A stretch of 64,000 nucleotides of DNA from Cladorhizidae sp. MBARI D1340-BT2 (lineage: Eukaryota > Porifera > Demospongiae > Poecilosclerida > Cladorhizidae). The notes under the pieces were generated by a model. It did no database searches, was not told the DNA's origin, and saw only the letters and a list, made by a program, of their open reading frames with translations. How positions within the stretch are numbered: position 1 is the stretch's first letter; every line of letters begins with the position of its first letter. Location of the stretch: NCBI GenBank assembly GCA_028752905.1, contig JAQNBH010000013.1, forward strand, positions 25,571,739 to 25,635,738, written 5' to 3'. Shown here piece by piece: positions 12,718-59,083 of the stretch. The translations under genes were made by a program, and so were the position numbers.

Positions 12718-14397
12718 TAGATGCTCTAGACTCCTTCATTCCTGATGAAGGCTAGATGCTCTAGACTCCTTCATTCCTGATGAAGGCTAGATGCTCTAGA
12801 CTCCTTCATTCCTGATGAAGGCTAGATGCTCTAGACTCCCTCATTCCTGATGAAGGATAGATGCTCTAGACTCCTTCATTCCTGATGAAGGCTAGATGCT
12901 CTAGACTCCTTCATTCCTGATGAAGGCTAGATGCTCTGTACTCCTTCATTCCTGATGAAGGTTAGATGCTCTAGACTCCTTCATTCCTGATGAAGGCTAG
13001 ATGCTCTAGACTCCTTCATTCCTGATGAAGGCTAGATGCTCTAGGCTCCTTCATTCCTGATGAAGGCTAGATGCTCTAGGCTCCTTCATTCCTGATGAAG
13101 GCTAGATGCTGTAGACTCCTTCATTCCTGATGAAGGCTAGATGCTCTAGGCTCCTTCATTCCTGATGAAGGCTAAATGCTCTAGGCTCCTTCATTCCTGA
13201 TGAAGGCTAGATGCTCTAGGCTCCTTCATTCCTGATGAAGGCTAGATGCTCTAGACTCTTTCATTCCTGATGAAGGCTAGATGCTCTGTACTCCTTCATT
13301 CCTGATGAAGGTTAGATGCTCTAGACTCCTTCATTCCTGATGAAGGCTAGATGCTCTAGACTCCTTCATTCCTGATGAAGGCTAGATGCTCTAGGCTCCT
13401 TCATTCCTGATGAAGGCTAGATGCTCTAGACTCCTTCATTCCTGATGAAGGCTAGATGCTCTAGACTCCCTCATTCCTGATGAAGGATAGATGCTCTAGA
13501 CTCCTTCATTCCTGATGAAGGATAGATGCTCTAGACTCCTTCATTCCTGATGAAGGCTAGATGCTCTGTACTCCTTCATTCCTGATGAAGGTTAGATGCT
13601 CTAGACTCCTTCATTCCTGATGAAGGCTAGATGCTCTAGACTCCTTCATTCCTGATGAAGGCTAGATGCTCTAGGCTCCTTCATTCCTGATGAAGGCTAG
13701 ATGCTCTAGGCTCCTTCATTCCTGATGAAGGCTAGATGCTGTAGACTCCTTCATTCCTGATGAAGGCTAGATGCTCTAGGCTCCTTCATTCCTGATGAAG
13801 GCTAAATGCTCTAGGCTCCTTCATTCCTGATGAAGGCTAGATGCTCTAGGCTCCTTCATTCCTGATGAAGGCTAGATGCTCTAGACTCTTTCATTCCTGA
13901 TGAAGGCTAGATGCTCTGTACTCCTTCATTCCTGATGAAGGTCTAGACTCCTTCATTCCTGATGAAGGCTAGATGCTCTAGACTCCTTCATTCCTGATGA
14001 AGGCTAGATGCTCTAGGCTCCTTCATTCCTGATGAAGGCTAGATGCTCTAGACTCCTTCATTCCTGATGAAGGCTAGATGCTCTAGACTCCTTCATTCCT
14101 GATGAAGGCTAGATGCTCTAGACTCCTTCATTCCTGATGAAGGCTAGATGCTCTAGACTCCTTCATTCCTGATGAAGGCTAGATGCTCTAGACTCCTTCA
14201 TTCCTGATGAAGGCTAGATGCTCTAGACTCCTTCATTCCTGATGAAGGCTAGATTCTCTGTGCTCCTTCATTCCTGATGAAGGCTAGATGCTCTAGACTC
14301 CTTCATTCCTGATGAAGGCTAGATGCTCTGTGCTCCTTCATTCCTGATGAAGGCTAGATGCTCTAGCTAAAACATCGAGAAACAAATACTTAAGCCC
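12718..14397. repeat. 35-bp minisatellite, about 47 copies, derived from the hammerhead-like core
   Basis: The unit CTAGATGCTCTAGACTCCTT followed by CATTCCTGATGAAGG is 35 bp. Each unit contains CTGATGA and a CTAGA..TCTAG stem, as in the dispersed element at 5951-6050, but lacks the GAAAC box. The final unit runs into TCTAGCTAAAACATCGAGAA, which resembles the rest of the core. Blocks with shared variants (CTCTGTACTCC, GGTTAGATG, GGATAGATG) recur, showing segmental duplication in the array. Confidence 0.9.
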
Positions 14398-15880
14398 AAG
14401 CTCTCTAAAACTGTCAAGTCATCGACTTTAGCTCCATCAAGTCTGCAGAAGAATCGTCCCTCGATTGCTCTCCTTCTCTGTCTCTTTCCTACTGTATTTC
14501 AGTAACATCCACATACACTGAGTGCTTGCTGCATGAACCCGGCCTAATCCTAGAGGTCTGAAAAGAGCGTAGTGGGTGCTTGCTATATACTTGCTGGTAC
14601 AGAGTCGATCTCAGTAAAGCTTTTTAGAATTTGTGCTTTATGAATACTATTAGTCTAGGCATGGTTAGGGTTGGTTAATGTAGGTTAATTTCAGCTCAGA
14701 AGAGTGTTACAGTGTGTAACTTTATTTAGGTCGAGCACTCCAATAAGGTGTGGCTGACTGACTGCTGCTGGAGAGGTGTTGCATGTTGATGGCCTCTTAG
14801 AATGTTCACAAAGTCTGAGATAGTTCCATTGCTGTAAGTTTATCCAATTTCCTAAATTTTGTTTGATTTGATGTTATATTATATTCTATGCTTGATAAGT
14901 GTTTTCTATAGCATGGTATTCTCCTATTTAATGCTCTACTGGGCATGTGCGTAGCCGTTAACAACCTCTTTACAATAATTATGGCAACATTTTCCAAGAC
15001 AGCAGGCACAGTTGTTTTGGACGATGAAGCAGTCCAGCAATTCATTGATGGCAATGAAGCTGTAAATACTGTCTAGAAAACTAGAAGTGACTTGCATGTG
15101 GGGTATAAATGGTGTCAATCTGATCGACTTAACAAACCGACCGACCGTTTATTGAAGTGTAGTAATTATTATGAGTATACAATAAGTAATTTATTACTCT
15201 CGTCGAGGAATGTGGCGAGTCATTTCACTTGCTAGCTGTATTGTAACTCTCCTTCACCTCGTCAAGATACGGGCATGTGCTCGTGAAATACCTACCTTGC
15301 CGTATTCCAATCCGACTCGTGTGATATATTTCACTTGTTCTATTTAATCTTGTTTTGTTTTTATTTTTTATCTGTGGCGGTCCAGCGGGGGAACTGCACG
15401 TCTGTACTGGGCAGCACAGGCGTCTGACACCTCATCATAATTATTGTTTTATGTTATTAGTACATTAGTTTGTTTGTTTGTTAATAGGTAAATACATAAA
15501 TAAATAAATTGGATTCCATTATTTTTTAAATTTAATTTTAATTTCATCGTACATTTGTATTTTATTATTTCCCCCCCTGAAAGCACGTTCATGCTTGCTT
15601 CCATTCAGGTGACGTACACTCCACCTCCCTGCCTCTTCCTGATAAACCCAGATCCCCCCCTCCCCTCTGCCCATCCCTTACATACTACAAGACTGAATGA
15701 AACCTTTGTGTGTTGTAAATCAATGTGATTCCATCTGTGTGTCCGTGCATGTGTGTGTGTGATCCACTTGCAATGAGGGAGGGGCAGAAATTAGCTGCCC
15801 TAGTACATACACATGTACATACAATGTACATACACGTACCTGCACAGCACTGCAGTAATTGACTTCTTCCCATCCCCCTG
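14398..15880. other. No recognised gene
   Basis: Mixed sequence with short AT-rich patches and no convincing exon. Minus-strand frames of 60-82 codons at 14806-15118 have no recognised domain. Confidence 0.5.
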
Positions 15881-15889
15881 ACCTTTCCT

Positions 15890-16080
15890 TGGACCTGGGA
15901 TTTTTTTATTTTTTTAAATTTTTTTTTATTAATTAATATATTTATTTATTTATTTATTATTAATTTTTTTAATATAATTATATATATTTTATTGTTATTA
16001 TTATTATTTTTTTATTTATTATTTTTTTTTGGATTTTTTTTTGGATTTTTATTATTATAAATAAAACATATAATATATTA
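15890..16080. repeat. AT-rich tail of retrotransposon fragment
   Basis: T-rich, ATTT/TTATT simple sequence directly abutting the 3' side of the minus-strand retrotransposon frame. This is consistent with an A-rich tail on the minus strand. Confidence 0.6.
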
Positions 16081-16533
16081 TATAAGTTGAAGTAATGATA
16101 AGTCAGTAGCGGTTGACATATCAGCCGATCCCAACACTGAGGCCGCATTACCACGTTGTACAGCAACAGAGAGCCTCTGGATGAGGAAGGTGGTAGAACT
16201 CTCCTGACCCGTAATCCGGGCTAGTCGGCGGCCAAGATCTTTCAGGAGTGTCAGAGTCATGGGACCGAAAACCCCAGAAGTCTCGATGGCAATAGGGCTG
16301 AAGACGTGGGATGGGTCCAGGTTGGAATATTTGGCCTTCTTCCTCTCCTCTGCCAAAGCTGCAACTGCCCCTGCGTTACTGGTGGCATTGGAAGCATATG
16401 AATGGGCAAACGTATCAGGGCATGTCGCGTCCCACACTAGCAACTTTCCTCTCATCAACGGGACCACTGTTACGCCATCTGGTCGCTTTCCATCCGAGCG
16501 ATAAAGAGCAGAAGGCTCCAGCCGAGAAGGCAT
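16078..16533 (-). pseudogene. Non-LTR retrotransposon ORF2 C-terminal fragment
   Basis: A 151-codon frame resembles the extreme C-terminal region of reverse-transcriptase proteins of invertebrate non-LTR elements. The pattern includes an RSDGKRPDGVT motif near residue 13, LLVWDATCPDTFAHSY (about 31-46), a Glu/Arg/Lys-rich helix, FSPIAIETSGVFGP (about 79-92), LGRRLA, and QRLSVAVQRGNAASVLG near the end. This order is familiar from such elements in sponges, cnidarians and other invertebrates. It lacks the polymerase core, so it is a 5'-truncated, dead copy. The initial Met is arbitrary. Simple AT repeats lie on both sides. The exact clade is not resolved. Confidence 0.8.
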
Positions 16534-16970
16534 TTAAAAAATATTTATTTATTATTTTATTTATTATTTTATTTATTTGTTATTATTTTTTATATATAGC
16601 AATTTAGTGCCATAAGCTACATGTGTAGCTCTCTCTCCAGCTGGCAAGGCCCGTAAAAAGAGTTTGCTGTAATTATAGGCTATCATAGCTCTGCCTGCTT
16701 CTCACGAACATAGTTTGTGCTCATGCTGACTCAGCAATAGCCAGTCCACTGTCCTCACCTCTGAACTAACCCACAAAGTGTGGGGTTCGAGTTCTACAAA
16801 CACATTATTATATTATATATTATTTAAAAAAGTGATATCGTTACGTGTGAAGGAAGGTCCTTGTAGTACATGTAAGTACATACCGTTGTGTGGTGGTGAT
16901 GCTTCGGGAAATTGCATTGTGCGGGTATAATGAATAAATGTATTTTAGGCTTGTGCATGTGACCCGCACA
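16534..16970. other. No gene; AT-rich then mixed
   Basis: ATTT-type repeats to 16600, then mixed sequence. A GGGGTTCGAGTTC word at 16781-16793 resembles a tRNA B box, but no full cloverleaf could be drawn. Confidence 0.4.
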
Positions 16971-17870
16971 GAATACTACAATACGTGAGTTAGTATACTA
17001 CTACGGTGGATTACTTTGTGTACTACGATGAGGAGTTAGTATGTACATGTATATTGCAATGGATAGCTAGTATACTTCAGTAGATCACTTAATATACTAC
17101 AATAGATGAGCTAGTATACTTCGGTAGCTACACCAAGCTTCAAGCTGGTACTATTAAGTTGTGTGTCTCTAACAAAATAGTTAGTATACTACAATAGATG
17201 AGTAGTATATTACATACCTGACAGTAGTGAAGTTGTTTGAGGTTAGTAGTATGTAAAAGGGAATTAATTTGGGTGTGGGTGTGGTAGGGGTGGAGCAAAG
17301 CAATAAGCCACGTGCACTAGCGACGCGATAAGTCACCAAAAAAAATTCTCTCGTCGAATGCATCACATTGCTTGAACGAGTAGAATCGATTCTATTCGAG
17401 TGACAATGCGATCTGATGTGATAGCCTTGCGATGCATTGTGGACCAGCCTTTAGTATACTACAATGGTGCAGTGTACAGATGAATTTGGTACACCATAGT
17501 ACAGTACAATACATGTGTACATAGTACTCTACAATAGAGGAGTTAACACTTACGTATATAAGTTAGTATACTACAGCAGTGGTTAGTATACTATAATACT
17601 GAAGGTGGTATACTACTGAAGTGGGTTAGTATACTGCAATACTGAAGTTGGTATACTACAGCAGTGGGTTAGCAATGTACTATAATACTAGAGTTATTGT
17701 AACAGTGGAGTTAGAATACTACCTACAACAGTGGTTTAGTACATGTATTCTCCAATACTGGAGTTAGTGTACTACAGCTGTTCAAACAGTGTAGTTATTG
17801 TACTAAGCAGTGGAGTTAGTATACTACAATACTGAAGTTAGTATTCTACAGAAGTTGGTTGTTAGGCCGC
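16971..17870. repeat. Degenerate GTTAGTATACTAC-type repeat region
   Basis: The words GTTAGTATACTACAAT, GAGTTAGTAT and ACTACAGCAGTGG recur irregularly, consistent with an old, decayed tandem array. No exon. Confidence 0.6.
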
Positions 17871-18134
17871 TGGTTGTTTAGAGCGCAAAAAGTTGCCATC
17901 TCTGTTGGGCGTCCTTATGTTACATGTACCTCACTGTGTAGCACTGGTCTCCATGGCAATAGAAAGAAGTACTGGTTATGTGCATGTGTAAATAGCTGGC
18001 AATGTATTTCAACAAGACATTGAGGCCAGCATTTTACTAGTATGAGCACATCTATTATTAGTTTCACTTGTCTATAGTTGTTCGTAATATCCCGATGAGC
18101 TTCTTGCTGCTTATTTGCAGGGGACTATAGTCCT

Positions 18135-18620
18135 TTCCCCAGGCTTCTAGTGACGCTGGTAACTTCTCCACAGCCTATTTGCAGGAGATTTCTAGCTACT
18201 TTCCCAGGCTCTGGTAGTGCAGGGGACTCCTCCACCTATTTGCAGGAGACTTCTATTCTAGCAGGCTCTGGTAGTGCAGCCACCTATTTGCAGGAGACTT
18301 CTATTCTAGCTCCTTTCCCAGGCTCTGGTAGTGCAGGGGACTCCTCCACCTATTTGCAGGAGACTTCTATTCTAGCTCCTTTCCCAGGCTCTGGTAGTGC
18401 AGGGGACTCCTCCACCTATTTGCAGGAGACTTCTATTCTAGCTCCTTTCCCAGGCTCTGGTAGTGCAGGGGACTCCTCCACCTATTTGCAGGAGACTTCT
18501 ATTCTAGCTCCTTTCCCAGGCTCTGGTAGTGCAGGGGACTCCTCCACCTATTTGCAGGAGACTTCTATTCTAGCTCCTTTCCCAGGCTCTGGTAGTGCAG
18601 GGGACTCCTCCACCGCCTAT
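18135..18620. repeat. 66-bp minisatellite, about 6.5 copies
   Basis: The unit is GGCTCTGGTAGTGCAGGGGA, CTCCTCCACCTATTTGCAGG, AGACTTCTATTCTAGCTCCT, TTCCCA. The period of 66 bp (18321 to 18387) keeps a 22-residue repeat frame open from 18150 to 18683. There is no domain support for a protein. Confidence 0.95.
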
Positions 18621-18689
18621 GAAGATCATTTCACACATCCAACAGTTGTACTTCAAGCTTGTGTACAACATGTCCATTCATAAGAACTT

Positions 18690-19370
18690 GAGCAGCAGAA
18701 GATGTTTCAATGCACATCCACAAATTCTCTTCTCTCAATTGTTGAATTTGGTGAGGACCAAGCCAGCCTAACATTAACTATCACCTATCAACGCTGATTG
18801 ACTGCACAGATAATCATGCACACGTGTTAATGTGACGGGCCACACTAGTTTGATAGCACTTTACATTGCTTGTATTAGTTGCACGATCCTGCCTTTATTT
18901 TTTCATTGTAAATCCTCTGCTGGGCTAATCTATTTAAAGGACGTCTGGCAGGAGGTTATCAAGTTGATCTCACTTGTCAGACTTAGTTATGTTGTGTTGT
19001 AGTGACTGCTAATTAAATTATCTTTAAACATTAAAAGCCAGCCTAACTTCTAGCTTCGGCTGAAGTCGATAGGTAAGATAGGGTTATGCGGGGATCAAAA
19101 CCAAACAACCAGCTGGTGAGTAATGATGCTGTAGTAATGGCTGAACAGCACATGGAGTAGCAGCATGGCTGAAGGTCTTCAACCAGTGCTTACAAGTATC
19201 CATTGTATTTTGCACATCGACTAGCCATTGACTGCTAGCAAGTCTGGAGATAGTGCACTATCTGTCCCAGATACATATAAACCTACCCTCACTCCACCCT
19301 CAGGGTGCTATTTGGCTTCTATGGAAACATTTCTGTGTGAATGAGTGACCTTAGACTTAGAGCATTTGAG
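18690..19370. other. No recognised gene
   Basis: Mixed sequence without a supported exon. Confidence 0.5.
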
Positions 19371-19374
19371 AAGT

Positions 19375-20475
19375 TCCTACACCAGGACTCAAGCCTAATA
19401 AGGCAGCCTATTGACACCAGGACTCAAGCTTGAAGCAGCCTACTCACACATAAGACTCTTGAAAGCTAATGAAGGCAGCCTACTGACACCAGGACTCAAG
19501 CTTGAGACAGCCTACTCACACATAAGACTCTTGAAAGCTAATGAAGGCAGCCTACTGACACCAGGACTCAAGCTTGAAGCAGCTTACTCACACATAAGAC
19601 TCAAGCTAATGAAGCAGCCTACACATAAGACTCAAGCCTAATAAGGCAGCCTACTGACACCAGGACTCAAGCTAATGAAGCAGCCTACTCACACATAAGG
19701 ACTCGAGCTAATGAAGGCAGCCTACTGACACCAGGACTCAAGCTGGAGGCAGCCTACTCACACATAAGACTCAAGCTAATGAAGGCAGCCTACTGACACC
19801 AGGACTCAAGCTTGAAGCAGCCTACTCACACATAAGACTCAAGCTAATGAAGGCAGTCTACTGACACCAGGACTCAAGCTAATGAAGGCAGCCTACTGAC
19901 ACCAGGACTCAAGCTTGAGACAGCCTACTCACACATAAGACTCTTGAAAGCTAATGAAGGCAGCCTACTGACACCAGGACTCAAGCTAATGAAGGCAGCC
20001 TACTGACACCAGGACTCAAGCTTGAGACAGCCTACTCACACATAAGACTCAAGCTAATGAAGCAGCCTACTCACACATAAGACTCTTGAAAGCTAATGAA
20101 GGCAGCCTACTGACACCAGGACTCAAGCTTGAGACAGCCTACTCACACAAGACTCAAGCTTGAGACAGCCTACTCACACATAAGACTCAAGCAGCCTACA
20201 CATAAGACTCAAGCCTAATAAGGCAGTCTACTGACACCAGGAATCAAGCTAATGAAGCAGCCTACCACACATAAGGACTCAAGCTAATGAAGGCAGCCTA
20301 CTGGCACCAGGACTCAAGCTTGAGGCAGCCTACTCACACATAAGACTCAAGCTAATGAAGCAGCCTACTCACACATAAGACTCAAGCTAATGAAGGCAGC
20401 CTACAGACACCAGGACTCAAGCTTGAAGCAGCCTACTCACAGATAAGACTCAAGCTTAAGCAGTCTGCTCACACA
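19375..20475. repeat. Compound minisatellite (about 34 + 34 bp half-units)
   Basis: Two related half-units alternate: AGGCAGCCTACTGACACCAG + GACTCAAGCT.. and AGCAGCCTACTCACACATAA + GACTC.... The order is irregular, with deletions and insertions of TTGAAAGCTAATGA. Confidence 0.9.
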
Positions 20476-20960
20476 TGCTGGCTTTGACATGATTGAACTT
20501 GTCCGACACTAGTGAAAGTCCTTCCAGCTGACCTTACTAGCTTGGAACAGGAAGCAGAGGGGTCAAGCTTTAGCCATTAGTCTTGGTAAGGTTGTGAAGC
20601 CGTTTGCTTTTATGCCAAGTCTATATATGAAGTGTGATATTCTTCCCCTCGTCTCTCACCTCAGCTGTGTCTTTCAATCATCTTCCGTTGATCTGTCCGC
20701 ACTAGCCAGTTTAGTTACGATTGAAGGACTTTGGCCTAATGTGACCTGACTGGTTTCGGAAGCTAGATTCAGATCTCTTGTCATCCCTAGCACCATTTAG
20801 TATTCTTCACGCTCCTGAGGTGAGACAATGATTGCAACAACAAAAGTTTCTCCAGAATCTTATACAAAACACAACAACAAAAGTTTCTCCAGAATCTTAT
20901 ACAAAACAGCAAAGACCGTTCTCTTGGCACTAGCATCCGTGTGCTCCCTTTCAAGGTAGC
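20476..20960. other. Spacer with short direct repeat
   Basis: The segment CAACAACAAAAGTTTCTCCA with the following GAATCTTATACAAAAC is directly duplicated at about 20838-20906. No gene. Confidence 0.6.
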
Positions 20961-20965
20961 TTTAG

Positions 20966-22459
20966 AGCTGCGTAGCTTCCGTGTGGTTCATAGTTAACTA
21001 TTGTTATTGCTATTTAACAATAGCTCCATCTTTGTGCTTCCATTTGGTACTAGATTTATACCGCACTGAAGTGACTTGCTTCCAAAGTCATGATCATACA
21101 CATGCAGAGTGAAATGGATAGGGAGCCATGATGCTTGTACGATTACTCTCAGTTGACATCAAATACCATATTTCCTCCATTAGGAACTGCCCCTCCAATT
21201 ACAGCCACATAGCCTTTCCTAATTGTAACCATGGAGGCAAATAGCAATAAGACATGCACAATAATTGCTCATTATCCTTATAGCTGAGAACTGGAGATGA
21301 AGATGGGGGGGGGGGGGGTCCGAGTGGGGAAAATCAGGGGGGAAATTTTCCGGGCCCCAATCAAGTAGAAGCTCTCCAAACAGGTACTTGAACTCCTTCA
21401 CAACAGCAATCAATAGGAACTTCCCTACCTCCCTTCTAATAGTAACCTCCCTTCTAATAGTAACCTCCCTTCTAATAGTCACCTCCCTTCTAATAGTAAC
21501 CTCCCTTCTAATAGTCCCTTCTAATAGTAACCTCCCTTCTAATAGTCCCTTCTAATAGTAACTTCCCTTCTAATAGTAACCTCCCTTCTAATAGTAACCT
21601 CCCTTCTAATAGTAACCTCCCTTCTAATAGTAACCTCCCTTCTAATAGTAACCTCCCTTCTAATAGTAACCTCCCTTCTAATAGTCCCTTCTAATAGTAA
21701 CCTCCCTTCTAATAGTAACTTCCCTTCTAATAGTAACCTCCCTTCTAATAGTAACCTCCCTTCTAATAGTAAACTCCCTTCTAATAGTAACCTCCCTTCT
21801 AATAGTAACCTCCCTTCTAATAGTCCCTTCTAATAGTAACCTCCCTTCTAATAGTAACCACCCTTCTAATAGCAACTTCCCTTCTAATAGTAACCTCCCT
21901 TCTAATAGTAACCTCCCTTCTAATAGTAACCTCCCTTCTAATAGTAACCTCCCTTCTAATAGTAACCTCCCTTCTAATAGTAACATCCCTTCTAATAGTA
22001 ACCTCCCTTCTAATAGTCACCTCCCTTCTAATAGTAACCTCCCTTCTAATAGTAAACTCCCTTCTGATAGTAACCTCCCTTCTGATAGTAACCTCCCTTC
22101 TAATAGTAACCTCCCTTCTAATAGTAACCTCCCTTCTAATAGTCCCTTCTAATAGTAACCTCCCTTCTAATAGTAACCACCCTTCTAATAGTAACCTCCC
22201 TTCTAATAGTCCCTTCTAATAGTAAACTCCCTTCTAATAGTAACCTCCCTTCTAATAGTAACCCTCCTTCTAATAGTAACATCCCTTCTAATAGTAACAT
22301 CCCTTCTAATAGTAACCCCCCTTCTAATAGTAACCTCCCTTCTAATAGTAACCTCCCTTCTAATAGTAACCTCCCTTCTAATAGTCATCACAGGTGGACT
22401 GGAGGGAAGTATGTACATAGTAACCACCATGGTCCCTAGTACAGATTGTATACGCTACT
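20966..22459. mobile_element. Non-autonomous DNA transposon with internal minisatellite, copy B
   Basis: Near-identical in its left arm to 6210-6667 (for example CTCCATCTTTGTGCTTCCAT, and a GGGGGGAAATTTTCCGGGCC word), with the same internal 18-bp array and a diverged right arm. The termini AGCTGCGTA and (reverse complement) AGTAGCGTA are inverted. The flanking tetranucleotides here are TTAG and TTAT, i.e. decayed from the TTAA of copy A. Confidence 0.7.
21424..22388. repeat. 18-bp minisatellite inside transposon copy B
   Basis: Same unit as in copy A (CCTCCCTTCTAATAGTAA), about 53 copies, with repeated 9-bp truncations (AATAGTCCCTTCTAATAG) absent or rare in copy A. The array therefore evolved after the copies separated. 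Confidence 0.95.
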
Positions 22460-22796
22460 TTATGGTTTAGGTAGCTACAGTATTTTTGAAGTTTTGAACC
22501 AGTTCCTCTCCCACAGACAGCTGAAGAAGCTATAGAGGGCAGGTATGGGGAGAGGGCAGGTATGGGGAGAAGAAAGTGCATCAGACTAGAGAATTAACGA
22601 CTCGGCTATGGAGAGTAGGTATTAGGAGAATGGTATGAAGCAGCTAGGCGAAGACTAGGGAATTAGAGACTCAGTTATGGTGTCATCAGAATCATGTAGG
22701 TCTGTCTCCAGACAGACCACACCATCATCACTATTGGGAATGTGTAATAGCTGAGTCTCTAATTCCCTAGTCTTCTGATAGATGCTGCACTTTCTT
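22460..22796. other. Spacer with inverted short repeats
   Basis: GACTAGGGAATTAGAGACTC at about 22653-22672 is matched in reverse by GAGTCTCTAATTCCCTAGTC at about 22753-22772, with GTCTGTCTCCAGACAGAC between them. The whole is a roughly 120-bp hairpin-prone structure. Confidence 0.7.
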
Positions 22797-24178
22797 GGTG
22801 TACAAGGGTGCAGTCACCAATAGCAACAAGATATGGCATGTGCTGGTATCTGTGTGGTGGACAACATGGTGGACATGAGTGCAGTCACCAATAGCAACAA
22901 GATATGGCATGTGCTGGTATCTGTGTGGTGGACAACATGGTGGACATGAGTGCAGTCACCAATAGCAACAAGATATGGCATGTGCTGGTATCTGTGTGGT
23001 GGACAACATGGTGGACATGAGTGCAGTCACCAATAGCAACAAGATATGGCATGTGCTGGTATCTGTGTGGTGGACAACATGGTGGACAGGAGTGCAGTCA
23101 CCAATAGCAACAAGATATGGCATGTGCTGGTATCTGTGTGGTGGACAACATGGTGGACATGAGTGCAGTCACCAATAGCAACAAGATATGGCATGTGCTG
23201 GTATCTGTGTGGTGGACAACATGGTGGACAGGAGTGCAGTCACCAATAGCAACAAGATATGGCATGTGCTGGTATCTGTGTGGTGGACAACATGGTGGAC
23301 ATGAGTGCAGTCACCAATAGCAACAAGATATGGCATGTGCTGGTATCTGTGTGGTGCACAACATGGTGGACATGAGTGCAGTCACCAATAGCAACAAGAT
23401 ATGGCATGTGCTGGTATCTGTGGGGTGGACAACATGGTGGACATGAGTGCAGTCACCAATAGCAACAAGATATGGCATGTGCTGGTATCTGTGTGGGGGA
23501 CAACATGGTGGACATGAGTGCAGTCACCAATAGCAACAAGATATGGCATGTGCTGGTATCTGTGTGGTAGACAACATGGTGGACATGAGTGCAGTCACCA
23601 ATAGCAACAAGATATGGCATGTGCTGGTATCTGTGTGGGGACAACATGGTGGACATGAGTGCAGTCACCAATAGCAACAAGATATGGCATGTGCTGGTAT
23701 CTGTGTGGTAGACAACATGGTGGACATGAGTGCAGTCACCAATAGCAACAAGATATGGCATGTGCTGGTATCTGTGGGGTGGACAACATGGTGGACATGA
23801 GTGCAGTCACCAATAGCAACAAGATATGGCATGTGCTGGTATCTGTGTGGTGGACAACATGGTGGACATGAGTGCAGTCACCAATAGCAACAAGATATGG
23901 CATGTGCTGGTATCTGTGTGGTGGACAACATGGTGGACATGAGTGCAGTCACCAATAGCAACAAGATATGGCATGTGCTGGTATCTGTGTGGTAGACAAC
24001 ATGGTGGACATGAGTGCAGTCACCAATAGCAACAAGATATGGCATGTGCTGGTATCTGTGTGGTGGACAACATGGTGGACATGAGTGCAGTCACCAATAG
24101 CAACAAGATATGGCATGTGCTGGTATCTGTGGGGTGGACAACATGGTGGACATGAGTGCAGTCACCAATAGCAACAAG
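22797..24178. repeat. 71-bp minisatellite, about 19.5 copies
   Basis: The unit is GAGTGCAGTCACCAATAGCA, ACAAGATATGGCATGTGCTG, GTATCTGTGTGGTGGACAAC, ATGGTGGACAT. The period is 71 bp (22877 to 22948). Variant pairs (ACATGAG/ACAGGAG) recur every 142 bp near 22950-23300, showing a two-unit higher-order repeat. Confidence 0.95.
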
Positions 24179-24587
24179 CTGAAGCAAATGTTGATGAGTG
24201 GGATAAGTCAGTGCAGTAGCCAACAACTCCAGCAGATGCAAGTGGCTATTGAACAAAAAGAAAGTACAGAATGAAGGGTCTCCACTGTTACATACGCTCC
24301 AACCCCATGCCTATCCAATCCCACAATAGTGTTATACCATTTACAAGTACTCAATGTGATATTTTCTTATGGCGGTGTTTGCGGGAGGTAGGGAGGGAGG
24401 GGGGGGGGGGCAAGAAGTTGGAGTCCTTGACCTTATGTCTTGACTAAAGTTGTTGAAGTCCTCCTAGACCAGCATTTGCCTCTTGCTATGTATGTATCCA
24501 CGATTCTATCTAAAGCACACCATAAGTTAATTGATGAATATTAAATGCTTGTCCTGTCGTCTTTCTTTGTCACTGCCCTCCAAACAG
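24179..24587. other. Sequence upstream of first recognised transporter exon
   Basis: Includes a G-rich tract at about 24387-24411. The N-terminal exon of the transporter is expected somewhere upstream of 24588 but I could not identify it. One ATG at 24371 with a following GTAGGG gives the wrong phase. Confidence 0.4.
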
Positions 24588-58829
<34,242 letters not shown>

Positions 58830-58954
58830 GTACAACATTGTGTAATGGTGGGCAGTGTTGAAGAGATTATTTTCTGGTGGGTGTGGTTGACTCTTTTATG
58901 GATCAATACCAGTGGGTGTGTCTGTGTGCCCGCCATGCATGTGTCCTCTATTTG

Positions 58955-59083
58955 GGTACATCTACCACAGCCTACTCTACCCAGTACATCTACCACAGCC
59001 TACTCTACCCAGTGCATAGTACATCTACCACAGCCTACTCTACCCAGTGCATAGTACATCTACCACAGCCTACTCTACCCAGT
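58955..59083. repeat. 35-bp minisatellite, about 4 copies
   Basis: The unit TACATCTACCACAGCCTACT followed by CTACCCAGTGCATAG. Directly precedes the large 40-bp array. A single 40-bp-type unit at 58916-58955 sits on its other side. Confidence 0.9.

Noticed and set aside
16715..16795. tRNA or tRNA-derived SINE head
   Set aside because: A B-box-like GGGTTCGAGTTC is present, but stems of the T and acceptor arms do not pair and no clear A box is found.
22797..24178. CRISPR-like regular array
   Set aside because: Units are contiguous 71-bp copies without unique spacers, so this is a minisatellite in a eukaryotic genome.
24371..24391. ATG GCG GTG TTT GCG GGA G|GTAGGG as the first coding exon
   Set aside because: It would leave one base of a codon, but exon 1 in the window needs two; joining gives an immediate stop.
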